NCBI GenBank assembly: GCA_016716085.1
Contig: JADJWY010000026.1
Location: 558,001 to 622,000, forward strand
DNA: 64,000 bases
DNA from: Hahellaceae bacterium
GTDB taxonomy: Bacteria > Pseudomonadota > Gammaproteobacteria > Pseudomonadales > Oleiphilaceae
Direction of reading: 5' to 3'
Positions 8,323 through 17,458 of the stretch are shown piece by piece. The position numbers and the translations under genes are program-made. Below the pieces are notes generated by a model. That model made no database searches, was not told the DNA's origin, and saw nothing but the letters and a program-made list of their open reading frames with translations. How positions within the stretch are numbered: the first letter of the stretch is position 1; each line of letters opens with the position of its first letter.

Positions 8323-10642
8323 ATGCTTCCACCCCATAGCGAAAAAACATTTTATCTTCGTATCCACAGCACCAGTTCCGTCTTAATTCCTGCCCGGTTG
8401 TGGTCTGCTCAAGCCTATGAACTACACCAGAGAAATGATTACGCGCTGCAAGCCTGGTACTTCGGCATCGCAAGCGCGATGGTCATCTTTAATTTGCTGC
8501 TTTTTTTCGCATTACGCGATCAGATCTACCTGTTGTATGCAACGTTTGTATCACTGATTGCGTATACATTTGCCACCGACTATGGCCTGAGCAAAGAAAT
8601 GCTGTGGCCGCAAGACGCGTCTCTCTGGTCAGATATCGCAAATTTCGTCGGTTATTCCTGTTCTGCCGCAGTCATGCTGCTATTCATGCGTCAAATGATC
8701 CGAACCGATGAAATCGCCCCGCGCCTGGATAAATTAGTCCTGGCGATGGCGGGGTTAAATCTGCTTTCACTGATCGGTATTGTGTTCTCGCTGCCAACAT
8801 TTGGTCTTGCCGCCGCCTTGCTTTACGTTACGTCGGCGATCATGTTGCTGACGGTCGCTCTTTACTGCTCATTCGTAAAATGCCAGCGCAGCGCTCGTTT
8901 TTTTCTGGTCGCCTCATCTGCCTTTTTAGTCGGCGGTGTCGTAAGCGGACTGAACATCCTCGGAATAACGCCCAGCAACTTCTTCACGGAAAATGCGATG
9001 CCACTCGGCTCAGCCCTGGAAATGCTGCTATTGGCCTTTGCCCTGGCAGACCGGGTGAGCGAGCTGCAGCGTGAGAAAAAAATTGCAGCCATCGCCTTTG
9101 AGTCGCAGGAAGGCATCCTCATAACCGATGAACATTTGAACATTATTCGCGTCAATCGTGCCTTTTCCGAAATCACCGGCTACCCCGCAGAGGAGGTTAT
9201 TGGAAAGAGCCCAAAAATACTTAATTCCAACCGACATTCCGCGAGTTTTTATCGAAGGATCGCACAAAGCATTCAATCAAGCGGAATATGGCATGGGGAA
9301 ATGTGGAATCAGCGTGCGGATGGCGAGGAGTATCCCGTTTTATTAACCCTTACTGAAATCAGGGATAACAAAGGCAAAACCCAAAACTTTGTCGGAACAT
9401 TGATCGATATTACCATTCGCAAACAGGCCGAGGCGGAGATCAATAGCCTCGCGTTTTACGATCCACTTACTCAGCTACCTAATCGACGCATGTTGATGGA
9501 TCGCCTTAAAAAAGCGCTGTCATCGAGTGCGCGTCAGCAAAAATACGGCGCCCTGCTTTTTATTGACCTTGACGACTTCAAGACCATTAATGACACCTTG
9601 GGCCATGATTACGGTGACCTGTTGTTGCAACAAGTTGCCTCCCGATTGGTAGCGTGTGTCAGGGAGCAAGATACCGTGGCACGACTGGGGGGCGATGAGT
9701 TTGTTATCCTGCTGGAAGATCTCAGCAGCAACATTGAAGAAGCTGCTGCGGAAGCGGAGTTAGTGAGCGAAAAAATTCTATCGAGCATCGGCACCGCCTT
9801 CCTGTTGAAGGACTACGAGCACATCTGTGGCGCCAGCATGGGCGTCACCTTGTTCTCAGGGCAACAGTTGAGCGTCGACGAGCTGCTCAAGCGCACCGAC
9901 CTGGCCATGTATAATGCCAAACGTATCGGTGGTAACAATGTCCGCTTTTTCGATCCCGATATGCAAAAAATCGTTCTGGCACGCTTTGCGCTGGAAGCCT
10001 CCCTGCGCGAGGCCATCAACAAACAACAATTCATCCTGCACTACCAGTCCCAGGTGATAGACGAGGGACGCGTCAGTGGTGTTGAGCGCCGCCTGCGAGC
10101 AGCTGGTTCGATGGTCTGCTCAGCCCGGGTATGCCCAACTCAGCATTGCCGTCAATGTGAGTTCAATCCAATTCAAGTTGCCCACTTTTGTCGATGACGT
10201 TCTCACCATCCTCGATACGACAGGTGCTGATCCTCAGCTGCTCAAACTCGAACTCACAGAGAGTTTTCTGGTGGACGACGTCATTGCCAAGATGAGTGCC
10301 TTGAAGGCGAGAGGCGTCAGCTTCTCAATCGATGACTTTGGCACGGGGTATTCGTCTCTGGCGTATATCAAGCAAATGCCTTTTGATCAGCTTAAAATCG
10401 ACCGATCGTTCGTCCGGGAAATTCTGAATAATCCCAATGATGCCACCATTGCCCGAAGCATCATCGGCCTCGCAGACAGCCTGGGACTGGAGGTCATCGC
10501 AGAAGGAGTCGAGAACGAAGACCAATATGCGTTCCTGAAGCAGGCGGGGTGTCGGGCGTTTCAGGGTTACTTTTTCTCACGTCCCCGCTCGATGGATGAT
10601 TTTGAAAAGCAGGCAGGGCAGACCGTGTTGCCCTCAAGGTAA
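8323..10642 (+). pseudogene. 7TM-DISM/PAS/GGDEF/EAL protein, damaged at both ends
   Basis: The first frame (8323-10197) holds the last strands of an extracellular DISM domain, seven membrane helices (about residues 45-240), a PAS domain (260-365) and a GGDEF domain with REQD as I-site and RLGGDEF as active site. It then enters an EAL domain (LHYQSQVIDEGRVSG) and breaks near 10076. The rest of the EAL domain continues in another frame (10076-10642: NVSSIQF, LTESFL, DDFGTGYSSL, AEGVE). About 45 residues including the EAL signature are missing at the break. The N-terminal sensor domain is also mostly lost. A truncated cyclase could still be made from 8323, but there is no obvious ribosome site. 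Confidence 0.85.
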
Positions 10643-10689
10643 AGATAATCCTACAATCAGCGTCACGCTAACCTTGTTCTAAAAACTTC

Positions 10690-10968
10690 ATGTGGCACTC
10701 ACTTCGAACCTGGCCGATACGACTTGCTCTCATACTGGTTTTCCTCAGTGTGGTTCTGAGTCTTGCCCACAAGATTGACGCTGCATTTGAACCGCACCAC
10801 ACCGAGCACTGCAATGTTTGTATTTTGGGCAGTGACGTCCCTCCTCATCAGCCCTTATTGGCCCTAACGGATCTTGTTCCCCCGTCCAATCCTTTAAACA
10901 TCCTCTCGTTTCCTGACGTTGAAAGCCGCAAACGCTGGCCTGATTTCACTGGCCGCGGGCCACCTTAG
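10690..10968 (+). CDS. Small membrane-anchored Cys/His protein upstream of zrgA-like gene
   Basis: This 92-residue protein has one N-terminal hydrophobic segment (residues about 10-27) and then a His/Cys cluster (FEPHHTEHCNVCILG), a plausible metal site. It is reminiscent of the DUF2946 proteins that accompany metal-uptake genes. It precedes the ZrgA-like gene and the ABC genes on the same strand, with a 122-bp gap. A role in zinc handling is inferred from the neighbours only. Confidence 0.55.
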   Translation: MWHSLRTWPIRLALILVFLSVVLSLAHKIDAAFEPHHTEHCNVCILGSDVPPHQPLLALTDLVPPSNPLNILSFPDVESRKRWPDFTGRGPP

Positions 10969-11090
10969 AATCAATTTTCACCCGCGACAGAAACCTGCCC
11001 CATCTGAGTTTCTTTCCAAGTGGAAAAGGCTCTATTGGCGTGAGCAGGGTAATGGATAGACCAAACACCTAATTATCAGGACTTATTGTT

Positions 11091-11636
11091 ATGCCCATTT
11101 CACGTTTTAGTCACCCCACGAGACTGCTGGCCACGCTTGGACTTATATATGCCACATCGGCCCTAGCCGAAGAGTCTCCTGAGCACAGACAACACGGCGC
11201 CCACGAACATGGTCACGCTACGCTGGATTTTGTTCAGGAAGGCGCGACAGTTAATCTTGTCTTTAAAACGCCAGCAGCGAATATCATTGGTTTTGAGTAC
11301 CGCCCTCAAACGGATGAGCAAAAACAAACCCTGGCCAATGCAATCATGCAACTCAAGCAAGGCGAGACTTTGTTCAAGTTCCCAGCAGACGCCAAATGCG
11401 TTCAAATGTCAGTCGACGTCAAATCTGAACTGACAGAAGAAGAGGAACGCGAAACGCACTCGGAGTTCACCGCCACTTATGTCTTTCAATGCGCGCAGCC
11501 TTCGGACCTGCAAAGCCTGCAGCTCGACCTGTTCAAAGCCTTCCCGCTGACAGAAGAGATTGACGGTCAGCTGGTGACCGACCACACGCAATCAGGATTT
11601 GAACTGTCGCCAGACAAACCTTCAGTGAAATTTTGA
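11091..11636 (+). CDS. ZrgA-like (DUF2796) periplasmic zinc protein
   Basis: This 181-residue protein has a signal peptide ending near TSALAEES and a His-rich mature N-terminus (EHRQHGAHEHGHATLDF). The domain matches DUF2796, named ZrgA in Vibrio, where it is part of a Zur-regulated zinc uptake cluster with an ABC ATPase and an FtsX-type permease. The same order is present here, with the ATPase gene starting 7 bp downstream. The protein probably binds zinc in the periplasm. No clear Zur box was found by eye in front of it. Confidence 0.8.
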   Translation: MPISRFSHPTRLLATLGLIYATSALAEESPEHRQHGAHEHGHATLDFVQEGATVNLVFKTPAANIIGFEYRPQTDEQKQTLANAIMQLKQGETLFKFPADAKCVQMSVDVKSELTEEEERETHSEFTATYVFQCAQPSDLQSLQLDLFKAFPLTEEIDGQLVTDHTQSGFELSPDKPSVKF

Positions 11637-11643
11637 GGTCACC

Positions 11644-12366
11644 ATGGCAATCATTGAGCTCCAGCAGTTGACCTACCGTTGGCCCAAAGCCCCGAGCAAC
11701 GTGATCGATATCGATCACTTTACGGTGGCAAAAGGTGAAAAGGTTTTTCTGAAAGGCCCTAGCGGCACAGGCAAATCCACCCTGCTGGGCTTGATTGCCG
11801 GCGTCAACCCACCAGGTAGCGGCGAGGTGTTGGTCATGGATCAACCTCTGGGTCGCATGAACGCCAGCCGACGCGACCAATTTCGGGCCGATCATCTGGG
11901 TTTCATTTTCCAAATGTTTAATCTCTTGCCTTACTTGTCGGTTACCGAAAACGTGTGTCTGCCCTGCCATTTTTCCCAATCAAGGAAACAGCGGGCATTG
12001 GCCCAATCGAACAGCCTGGCCGAGGAGGCCAGGCGACTTTTACGTGATTTACAGCTGGATGAGCGCTTGATTCATCGTCCCGTCAACGAATTGAGCGTGG
12101 GGCAACAACAGCGGGTAGCAGCCGCGCGCGCGCTGATCGGCCGCCCCGCACTGGTGATTGCCGACGAACCCACCTCGGCACTGGACAGCGATACACGGGA
12201 ATCGTTTATTCGACTGTTGTTTCAGGAGTGCGATCGGGAAAGTAGCACCTTGTTGTTTGTCAGTCACGATAGTGCTCTATCCTCTTTATTCGACCGACAT
12301 GTGGAACTTCAACAGATCAACAAGGCCGGACGCCAGTCTGTGGGAGAACATCAATGGCAATCGTAA
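11644..12366 (+). CDS. ABC transporter ATP-binding protein, LolD/MacB type
   Basis: This 240-residue ATPase has Walker A GPSGTGKST (about residues 39-47), the signature LSVGQQQ, Walker B LVIADEPTSALD and the H-loop SHD. It belongs to the LolD/MacB/ZrgC-type group that works with FtsX-like permeases. Its end overlaps the permease start by 13 bp, so the two are translated together. With the ZrgA-like protein it forms a zinc-associated cluster like that of Vibrio cholerae; direct transport of zinc is not proven by sequence. Confidence 0.85.
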   Translation: MAIIELQQLTYRWPKAPSNVIDIDHFTVAKGEKVFLKGPSGTGKSTLLGLIAGVNPPGSGEVLVMDQPLGRMNASRRDQFRADHLGFIFQMFNLLPYLSVTENVCLPCHFSQSRKQRALAQSNSLAEEARRLLRDLQLDERLIHRPVNELSVGQQQRVAAARALIGRPALVIADEPTSALDSDTRESFIRLLFQECDRESSTLLFVSHDSALSSLFDRHVELQQINKAGRQSVGEHQWQS

Positions 12367-13613
12367 ACCTTGCAATCAAAAGCCTTTTCAACCGGAAAAC
12401 AACCGTACTGCTGACGATTCTCGCGATCGCCATCAGTGTTTGTTTGTTGTTGGGAGTTGAACGTATTCGCACACAGGCCAAAGAGAGTTTTGCCAATACC
12501 ATCAGTGGCACAGACCTGATTCTGGGTGCCCGGACCGGCCCGATTCAATTGCTTCTGTATTCCGTCTTTCGAATCGGCAACGCCACCAATAATATCTCGT
12601 GGCAAAGTTACCAGGACATTGCGAACCACCCGGCTGTCGAATGGACAGTTCCTCTGTCTCTCGGTGACTCCCATCGGGGACATCGGGTGCTGGGCACCAC
12701 CGCCGACTATTTTACGCACTACAGGTATGGGCAAAAACAAAATCTGACCTTTCAGGCGGGCGAACCCTTTAACTCGCTGCTTGACGCTGTGATCGGCGCT
12801 GAAGTCGCGAAAAAACTGGGTTACAAAATTGGAGACAAGATCGTTGTTGCGCATGGTGCCGGTGCCACCTCTTTCCTTGAACACGATCAGTTTCCGTTTA
12901 CAGTGACCGGTATACTTGCTCCAACCTCCACGCCTGTCGACCGCACCGTACACGTATCGCTTGAGGCGATCGAAGCCATTCACACCGGGTGGGCCAGCGG
13001 TGCGCCTCCCCTACCTGGTGCCATGAGCACATCAAATCTTGACCCCGCAAAACTGCAACCGAAGGTCATCACCGCCGCCTTGGTCGGCTTAAAATCAAAA
13101 GTGCAGATGTTTGGTCTGCAGCGGGTGATCAACGACTACAAAGAAGAGCCCCTGCAGGCCATCATCCCAGGTGTGGCCTTACATGAACTCTGGAACCTGA
13201 TGAGCGTCGCGGAACAGGCACTGATGGCCATTTCAGGGTTTGTCGTTGTATCAGGTCTGCTGGGCATGCTGACCATGATCCTCGCCAGCCTGAACGAACG
13301 GCGACGCGAAATGGCGATCTTGCGAGCCGTCGGCTGCCGACCCGCCCAGATCTTTCTGCTACTGATCAGTGAGGCGGGCATTCTGGCGCTGACCGGATCA
13401 GCCCTCGGTGTGGTGACCCTTTATGGCTTGCTTCTGCTGGTGCAGCCTTTCCTTCTCGAGCACTACGGCGTGTTGATTTCAGTCAGCCTGCTCACCCTTT
13501 ACGAACTGAAACTTCTGGCCGTGGTCTGCGCCATGGGATTGGTCGTCGGCCTGATTCCATCCATAAGAGCCTATCGCATGTCGCTGTCCGATGGCATGAC
13601 GCTACGCGTTTGA
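12354..13613 (+). CDS. FtsX-like ABC permease
   Basis: This 419-residue inner-membrane protein has one N-terminal helix (residues about 15-35), a large periplasmic domain (about 40-270) and three C-terminal helices with the FtsX signature (LNERRREMAILRAVGCRPAQ). This is the MacB/LolC-type layout for ABC systems that move or act on periplasmic substrates. It overlaps the ATPase gene and closes the zrg-like cluster. Immediately after its stop lies a 69-bp scrap of an EAL gene. Confidence 0.85.
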   Translation: MAIVNLAIKSLFNRKTTVLLTILAIAISVCLLLGVERIRTQAKESFANTISGTDLILGARTGPIQLLLYSVFRIGNATNNISWQSYQDIANHPAVEWTVPLSLGDSHRGHRVLGTTADYFTHYRYGQKQNLTFQAGEPFNSLLDAVIGAEVAKKLGYKIGDKIVVAHGAGATSFLEHDQFPFTVTGILAPTSTPVDRTVHVSLEAIEAIHTGWASGAPPLPGAMSTSNLDPAKLQPKVITAALVGLKSKVQMFGLQRVINDYKEEPLQAIIPGVALHELWNLMSVAEQALMAISGFVVVSGLLGMLTMILASLNERRREMAILRAVGCRPAQIFLLLISEAGILALTGSALGVVTLYGLLLLVQPFLLEHYGVLISVSLLTLYELKLLAVVCAMGLVVGLIPSIRAYRMSLSDGMTLRV

Positions 13614-13622
13614 GGCAAAGTA

Positions 13623-13691
13623 GGCTTCGCCGATAGCCTGGGACTGGAGGTCATTGCCGAAGGGGGGTGAGAACGAAGACCAATATGCGTT
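13623..13691 (+). pseudogene. EAL-domain gene scrap, copy of 10466-10533
   Basis: This 69-bp stretch is nearly identical to bases 10466-10533 in the broken GGDEF-EAL gene. It translates as ADSLGLEVIAEGG followed by a stop, against ADSLGLEVIAEGVENEDQY in the larger copy; a one-base insertion in the G run causes the shift. It lies right between the ABC permease and tag. The two copies flank the whole zinc-type cluster. Confidence 0.85.
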
Positions 13692-13692
13692 A

Positions 13693-14298
13693 TCAGGGGC
13701 GCTTAAACTGCTTACGGGCTTGCTCAACTTTTTCCCGAATGACACAGCCCTCGGCATGATCGTTGATCAGCCCCATGGCTTGCATAAAGGCGTACACCGT
13801 TGTCGGACCGACAAATTTCCACCCCATTTTTTTCAGTGCTTTCGAGAGCGCTATCGATTCAGGTGAGGTCGATACCGTCTGCGGTGGTGCCTGATCAGCT
13901 GGCTTAGGTTCAAAACGCCAAATATATGCGGCAAGCGATCCTTCTTTCTCAATCAACTCGCAGGCTCGTTTTGCATTATTAATCACGGCTTCGATCTTTC
14001 CCCGATGCCGGACAATGCCCGCATCTGAGAGTAAGCGTTTGATATCAGCCTCACCAAATGCGGCGACCTGCCTGTAGTCAAACCCCTTAAACGCCGCCCG
14101 GAAGTTTTCACGCTTAGCCAAAATCGTCCGCCAACTCAAGCCTGACTGAAAACTCTCCAGACACAGCTTTTCGAATAAACGGATGTCATTATTGACGGGA
14201 TACCCCCATTCACGATCGTGGTAATCGACATATTCTGGCGTTGCACTACACCAATGACATCGCGGAAGCCCGTCCGGGCCTGGAATGGTTGTATTCAT
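13693..14298 (-). CDS. tag: DNA-3-methyladenine glycosylase I
   Basis: This is about 201 residues, the usual size of Tag. The N-terminal zinc and base-pocket features are present (LPRCHWCSATPEYVDYHDREWG), as is SFQSGLSWRTILAKRENFRAAF, which shapes the helix-hairpin-helix glycosylase fold. The enzyme removes 3-methyladenine from alkylated DNA in base excision repair. I chose the start MNTTIPG at 14298; a slightly longer start (14310) is possible. It is convergent with the zrg-like cluster and ends directly at the EAL scrap. Confidence 0.93.
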   Translation of the reverse strand: MNTTIPGPDGLPRCHWCSATPEYVDYHDREWGYPVNNDIRLFEKLCLESFQSGLSWRTILAKRENFRAAFKGFDYRQVAAFGEADIKRLLSDAGIVRHRGKIEAVINNAKRACELIEKEGSLAAYIWRFEPKPADQAPPQTVSTSPESIALSKALKKMGWKFVGPTTVYAFMQAMGLINDHAEGCVIREKVEQARKQFKRP

Positions 14299-14374
14299 AG
14301 AGATCTCCATGAAGTGGGCCTCAACTATGGTGGGTGAGCGCGTCTTCCGTCAAGATCAGATGTGTGAGCTCGGC

Positions 14375-14380
14375 TATAAT
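14375..14380 (+). promoter_or_regulatory. -10 box TATAAT before the solute-binding gene
   Basis: A perfect TATAAT stands 34 bp before the ATG at 14414; no good -35 box is seen at the right distance. A transcript starting near 14387 would leave little room for the upstream start at 14387, which supports 14414 as the real start. Confidence 0.4.
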
Positions 14381-14413
14381 GTACTGATGATTAATCGCAC
14401 GCGAGAGACGCCA

Positions 14414-15076
14414 ATGTATCAGCGGCTATTACTAACGGGCTTGATGCTCAGCCTCAGCTTAGGTCTTCACGCAGAAAAGTCAGAAACCATCACACTGCGT
14501 TCCGGGGAGTGGCCTCCCTACCTGTCCCCCACATTGAAGGAAGCCCACTCCGGGCAAGTCGATGGCACACTTGTCTGGCGCGAAACACCTGAACGCGCCA
14601 AGCGTTTCGCATTTTCCGACGTTGTGCTTGAGGCCGAAACCGTGCTGTTTCACCGGGTCGACACGCCTATACAGTGGACAACATTTGAGGATCTGGCGAA
14701 GTATCGTATCGGCGGAACGCTGGGCTATGATTATGCGATTGAGAATGGTAAAGGGGTGATCATTGATCGGGTCTCTGATGATGACATCAACTTCAATAAG
14801 CTCCTACTCGGGCGCATTGACGCCTTTCCCTCCGATAAAGAAACCGGCTATCAGCTCCTGCGTGACAGATTTTCCGAGGCGCAACAGTCGCAGATTACCC
14901 ACCACGCAACGCCGATTGAGGTTTCCAGTTACCGGGTGCTCTTTTCCATGCTGAACGCCCGGGCAACGAAACGGATTCAGCAGTTGAATGAAGGACTGAA
15001 CACGCTGAAGGACTCGGGCGAGTATGCGCAGATTCTGAAAGATCAGAAGGCTGGCAGATATGTGGTAACGCCTTAA
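14414..15076 (+). CDS. Periplasmic solute-binding protein with internal in-frame deletion
   Basis: This 220-residue family 3 solute-binding protein has a signal peptide (MYQRLLLTGLMLSLSLGLHA). It opens with ITLRSGEWPPYLSP and then jumps from TLKE directly to AHSGQVDGTLVWRETPERAK. Relatives have roughly 25-30 residues between these points (the first lobe's helix and the strand before the FFPW-R segment), so an in-frame deletion near 14540 is likely. The rest of the fold (RIGGTLGYDYAI, KLLLGRIDAFPSDKE) is present. The ligand site should be damaged. No transporter partner genes are adjacent. Confidence 0.7.
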   Translation: MYQRLLLTGLMLSLSLGLHAEKSETITLRSGEWPPYLSPTLKEAHSGQVDGTLVWRETPERAKRFAFSDVVLEAETVLFHRVDTPIQWTTFEDLAKYRIGGTLGYDYAIENGKGVIIDRVSDDDINFNKLLLGRIDAFPSDKETGYQLLRDRFSEAQQSQITHHATPIEVSSYRVLFSMLNARATKRIQQLNEGLNTLKDSGEYAQILKDQKAGRYVVTP

Positions 15077-15097
15077 ATCCAGGCTGGTTTATACCAC

Positions 15098-15559
15098 TCA
15101 AAAACCAGCAAGTTTAAGGAGTACGGCCCCCATCACATACCCAAATCCGATTGTGGTGGGCAGGAAGCCCAGACACACCAGCACGCGTCCGAACGGGGTT
15201 TCTGCATTACCCGCGTTCGGCTTGATCGCCTTGATGAAAAAACCGAAGGGGTTGTAGATCACCCCGCCACACAAGACAAGGATGAGCCACTTTGGTAGTT
15301 CAATCGCTAAATGCTGGCAAAGAAAATATGAAATCACCAGCAGGGTCGTCATGATCAGGTAGTCTACATGCGATCTAACCAGATTGTGGGGGACGGGAAA
15401 GAGTCGTTTCAGAAAGGCAACTTTCCCGTAGACAATCAAAGTTGCAAGCCAGGCCTCGAAGAGTGAAAACAGCAACACACCCGCCGCGGTTGCCAGAAGC
15501 CAGGTGTGTGAGATCTCACTGAGGCTGCTCGGCCCCGCCAGAAAAGTGGTTGAATCCAT
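15098..15559 (-). CDS. Small four-helix membrane protein, unknown function
   Basis: This 153-residue protein has about four membrane helices (residues about 20-43, 65-85, 90-110, 125-150). The segment NLVRSHVDYLIMTTLLVISYF and a PN-containing loop recall the layout of styrene-oxide isomerase-like small membrane proteins, but the likeness is weak and I do not assign a function. It is divergent from the AraC-type regulator at 15641, 81 bp away, and may be its target. Confidence 0.6.
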   Translation of the reverse strand: MDSTTFLAGPSSLSEISHTWLLATAAGVLLFSLFEAWLATLIVYGKVAFLKRLFPVPHNLVRSHVDYLIMTTLLVISYFLCQHLAIELPKWLILVLCGGVIYNPFGFFIKAIKPNAGNAETPFGRVLVCLGFLPTTIGFGYVMGAVLLKLAGF

Positions 15560-15640
15560 AAAATTTCGCTACTCCGATAAAATGCGTAAACTGTGCGCAG
15601 CATAGCGAGCACACGCACTGAAATCTTGTAAGATTGAGCT

Positions 15641-16378
15641 ATGAAACGCGAAAACATCCTTTGCATCCGCAAACACAGTGCCATATACATCGGGGAACTG
15701 GGACCGACTCACGTTCACCGTCATGGTGCTCCCGTTCTTCTGATTGGCTTGTCCGGGCGAATCCGCATTGAAGCGGAGGGTGGCTTATCCGTCGATTGCC
15801 GCAGTGCGCTGATCGATGCAGAAGTTGCCCACCGACTGGACCCACAAGGTGAACGGCTGGCCACGATCTACCTTGAAATTGATGCTCCCGAAACCCAAAT
15901 GCTGAGAGCGACCTACTTGAAAGGTCGCCCGTACGCCTTTGATATTACGGTGCCCTCGCTCATCGGGCGGGGCAACGAGTCGTTGATACACAATCTGGAA
16001 CTTGACCGACTGTTGGGAGCACATCTGACGCCACGCGATTTTCAGCTCGATCCCAGAATTGTCCGCTGCCTGGAATGGCTGAACGCTCCCCAGCATTTTT
16101 CGGCACGACAATCAGAAGCCGCCAATTCCGTTTACCTTTCCACCTCGCGCTTGAATCATTTATTCAAGCAATCGACCGGCGTGTCCTATCGGCGTTACCG
16201 CATGTGGTCCCAGCTGGCTTATTTTATGCGCAACGTGAAGCAAACCGGCAGCTTGACGCAGTCCGCCCTTAACAGCGGTTTTTCAGATGCGGCACATCTG
16301 TCCAACTCTTATCAGAAAATGTTCGGAATCACTCCATCGGCCCTCATCAGGGGCCTGGATCGATTTGAGGTGCCGTGA
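15641..16378 (+). CDS. AraC-family transcriptional regulator
   Basis: This 245-residue protein has a cupin-like N-terminal domain (IGELGPTHVHRHGAPVLLIG) and a C-terminal double helix-turn-helix. The second half includes YLSTSRLNHLFKQSTGVSYR and GFSDAAHLSNSYQKMFGITP, the hallmark of the family. It is divergent from a small membrane protein gene, which is the likeliest target. The inducer is unknown. Confidence 0.85.
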   Translation: MKRENILCIRKHSAIYIGELGPTHVHRHGAPVLLIGLSGRIRIEAEGGLSVDCRSALIDAEVAHRLDPQGERLATIYLEIDAPETQMLRATYLKGRPYAFDITVPSLIGRGNESLIHNLELDRLLGAHLTPRDFQLDPRIVRCLEWLNAPQHFSARQSEAANSVYLSTSRLNHLFKQSTGVSYRRYRMWSQLAYFMRNVKQTGSLTQSALNSGFSDAAHLSNSYQKMFGITPSALIRGLDRFEVP

Positions 16379-16462
16379 GCACCGCAAACGATTTCCAGTG
16401 CAATGGTCTATGCTAGAATGCAGTTACGTCAGGTCTTCTTAAACAGGTCAGCGGTGTAGACC

Positions 16463-17323
16463 ATGCAGCCACTCATGATTCGGGACACAACCATTTTCGA
16501 CGGCGTTATCTTCAAACGCCTGCTACGCACCCTTTATGCCATTTGGTTTCGCCTCGCCGGCTGGAAAACCATTAATGTCGCGCCCCAGAGCGCCGGAATT
16601 ACGATTGCGGCCCCGCATACCTCCAATTGGGACATCATTTACGCGCTGGGGGCAGCGTTACTCAGTGACGTTAAAATTTATTTCTCTATCAAAGAAAGTT
16701 GGTGTCGTGCGCCCATTGTTGGGCGGATGATGCTGTGGTTGGGCGCCATACCGATTGACCGGTCTCGCCCAAATGGTCAAGTCGAACTGATCCGCCTGTT
16801 CATCGAAAAACATAAAGATAAATGCGTCTATTTCCTCTTTACGCCCGAAGGCACGCGCGGCAAGGTAGACCGCTGGAAAACCGGTTTTTACCACGTCGCC
16901 GAGGCGACAGGTTTGCCGATTTTTCTCTCCGAAGTCGACTATCTCACCAAAACGGCGGGTGTCTTTCATTCCTTTAAGTTAACCGGAGAGAAAGACGCGG
17001 ACATTTCTGCCATCCAGGAATCCTACAAAAGCATCCGGGGGCGTTATCCCGAACTTCAGTATCCGCCTTACTCCGGACCTCTGCGCCAGATCAGTCAACT
17101 GGAGCTACAGGCGATGAAGGCGATCTATGCCTTGAAAGGACTGCGCACGCTGGCCGAGATTACGGCACGGGCCAAACTCAACGACATCACGACAGAGACG
17201 CTGGGGTTTTTGCTCTCCAAAGGCTTGATTGAACGTGAAGGAACTGTCGAATCAGGCTTCCGTTATCGCCTCACCCTTGCTGGAAATGGCTATTTACTGC
17301 ATCTGACGCCAACCTTGGGTTAG
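16463..17323 (+). CDS. PlsC-type acyltransferase with C-terminal winged helix
   Basis: This 286-residue protein has the acyltransferase motifs HTSNWD (the HX4D catalytic box, about residue 52), AIPIDRSR and TPEGTRGK. These place it with 1-acyl-glycerol-3-phosphate acyltransferases, close to the small group that lacks long membrane anchors. Residues about 215-286 form an extra domain resembling a winged helix (KGLRTLAEITARAKLNDITTE, then FLLSKGLIEREG). That fusion is unusual for this family and may give product- or DNA-linked control; it could equally be a protein-contact domain. It has its own transcription unit. Confidence 0.75.
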   Translation: MQPLMIRDTTIFDGVIFKRLLRTLYAIWFRLAGWKTINVAPQSAGITIAAPHTSNWDIIYALGAALLSDVKIYFSIKESWCRAPIVGRMMLWLGAIPIDRSRPNGQVELIRLFIEKHKDKCVYFLFTPEGTRGKVDRWKTGFYHVAEATGLPIFLSEVDYLTKTAGVFHSFKLTGEKDADISAIQESYKSIRGRYPELQYPPYSGPLRQISQLELQAMKAIYALKGLRTLAEITARAKLNDITTETLGFLLSKGLIEREGTVESGFRYRLTLAGNGYLLHLTPTLG

Positions 17324-17458
17324 CACGGCCGGGATTACCCAAGGCCGGTTGAGCCCTGACAGTCGGGTTGGGCAGGCTACCGCCAGGCGTAAACTTCAGC
17401 AAGGCGCTGGCCTTTGATGAGCAGGCGTCACCCTGAAGATAAAGTGACGTCGGGGGGG

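Noticed and set aside
10640..11091. Zur operator before the zinc-type cluster
   Set aside because: No palindrome near the GTTATA-TATAAC Zur consensus could be found by eye in the two upstream gaps.
12351..12983. 210-residue minus-strand frame inside the FtsX-like permease
   Set aside because: It is antisense to a well-supported permease and has no recognisable domain, so it is a coding shadow.
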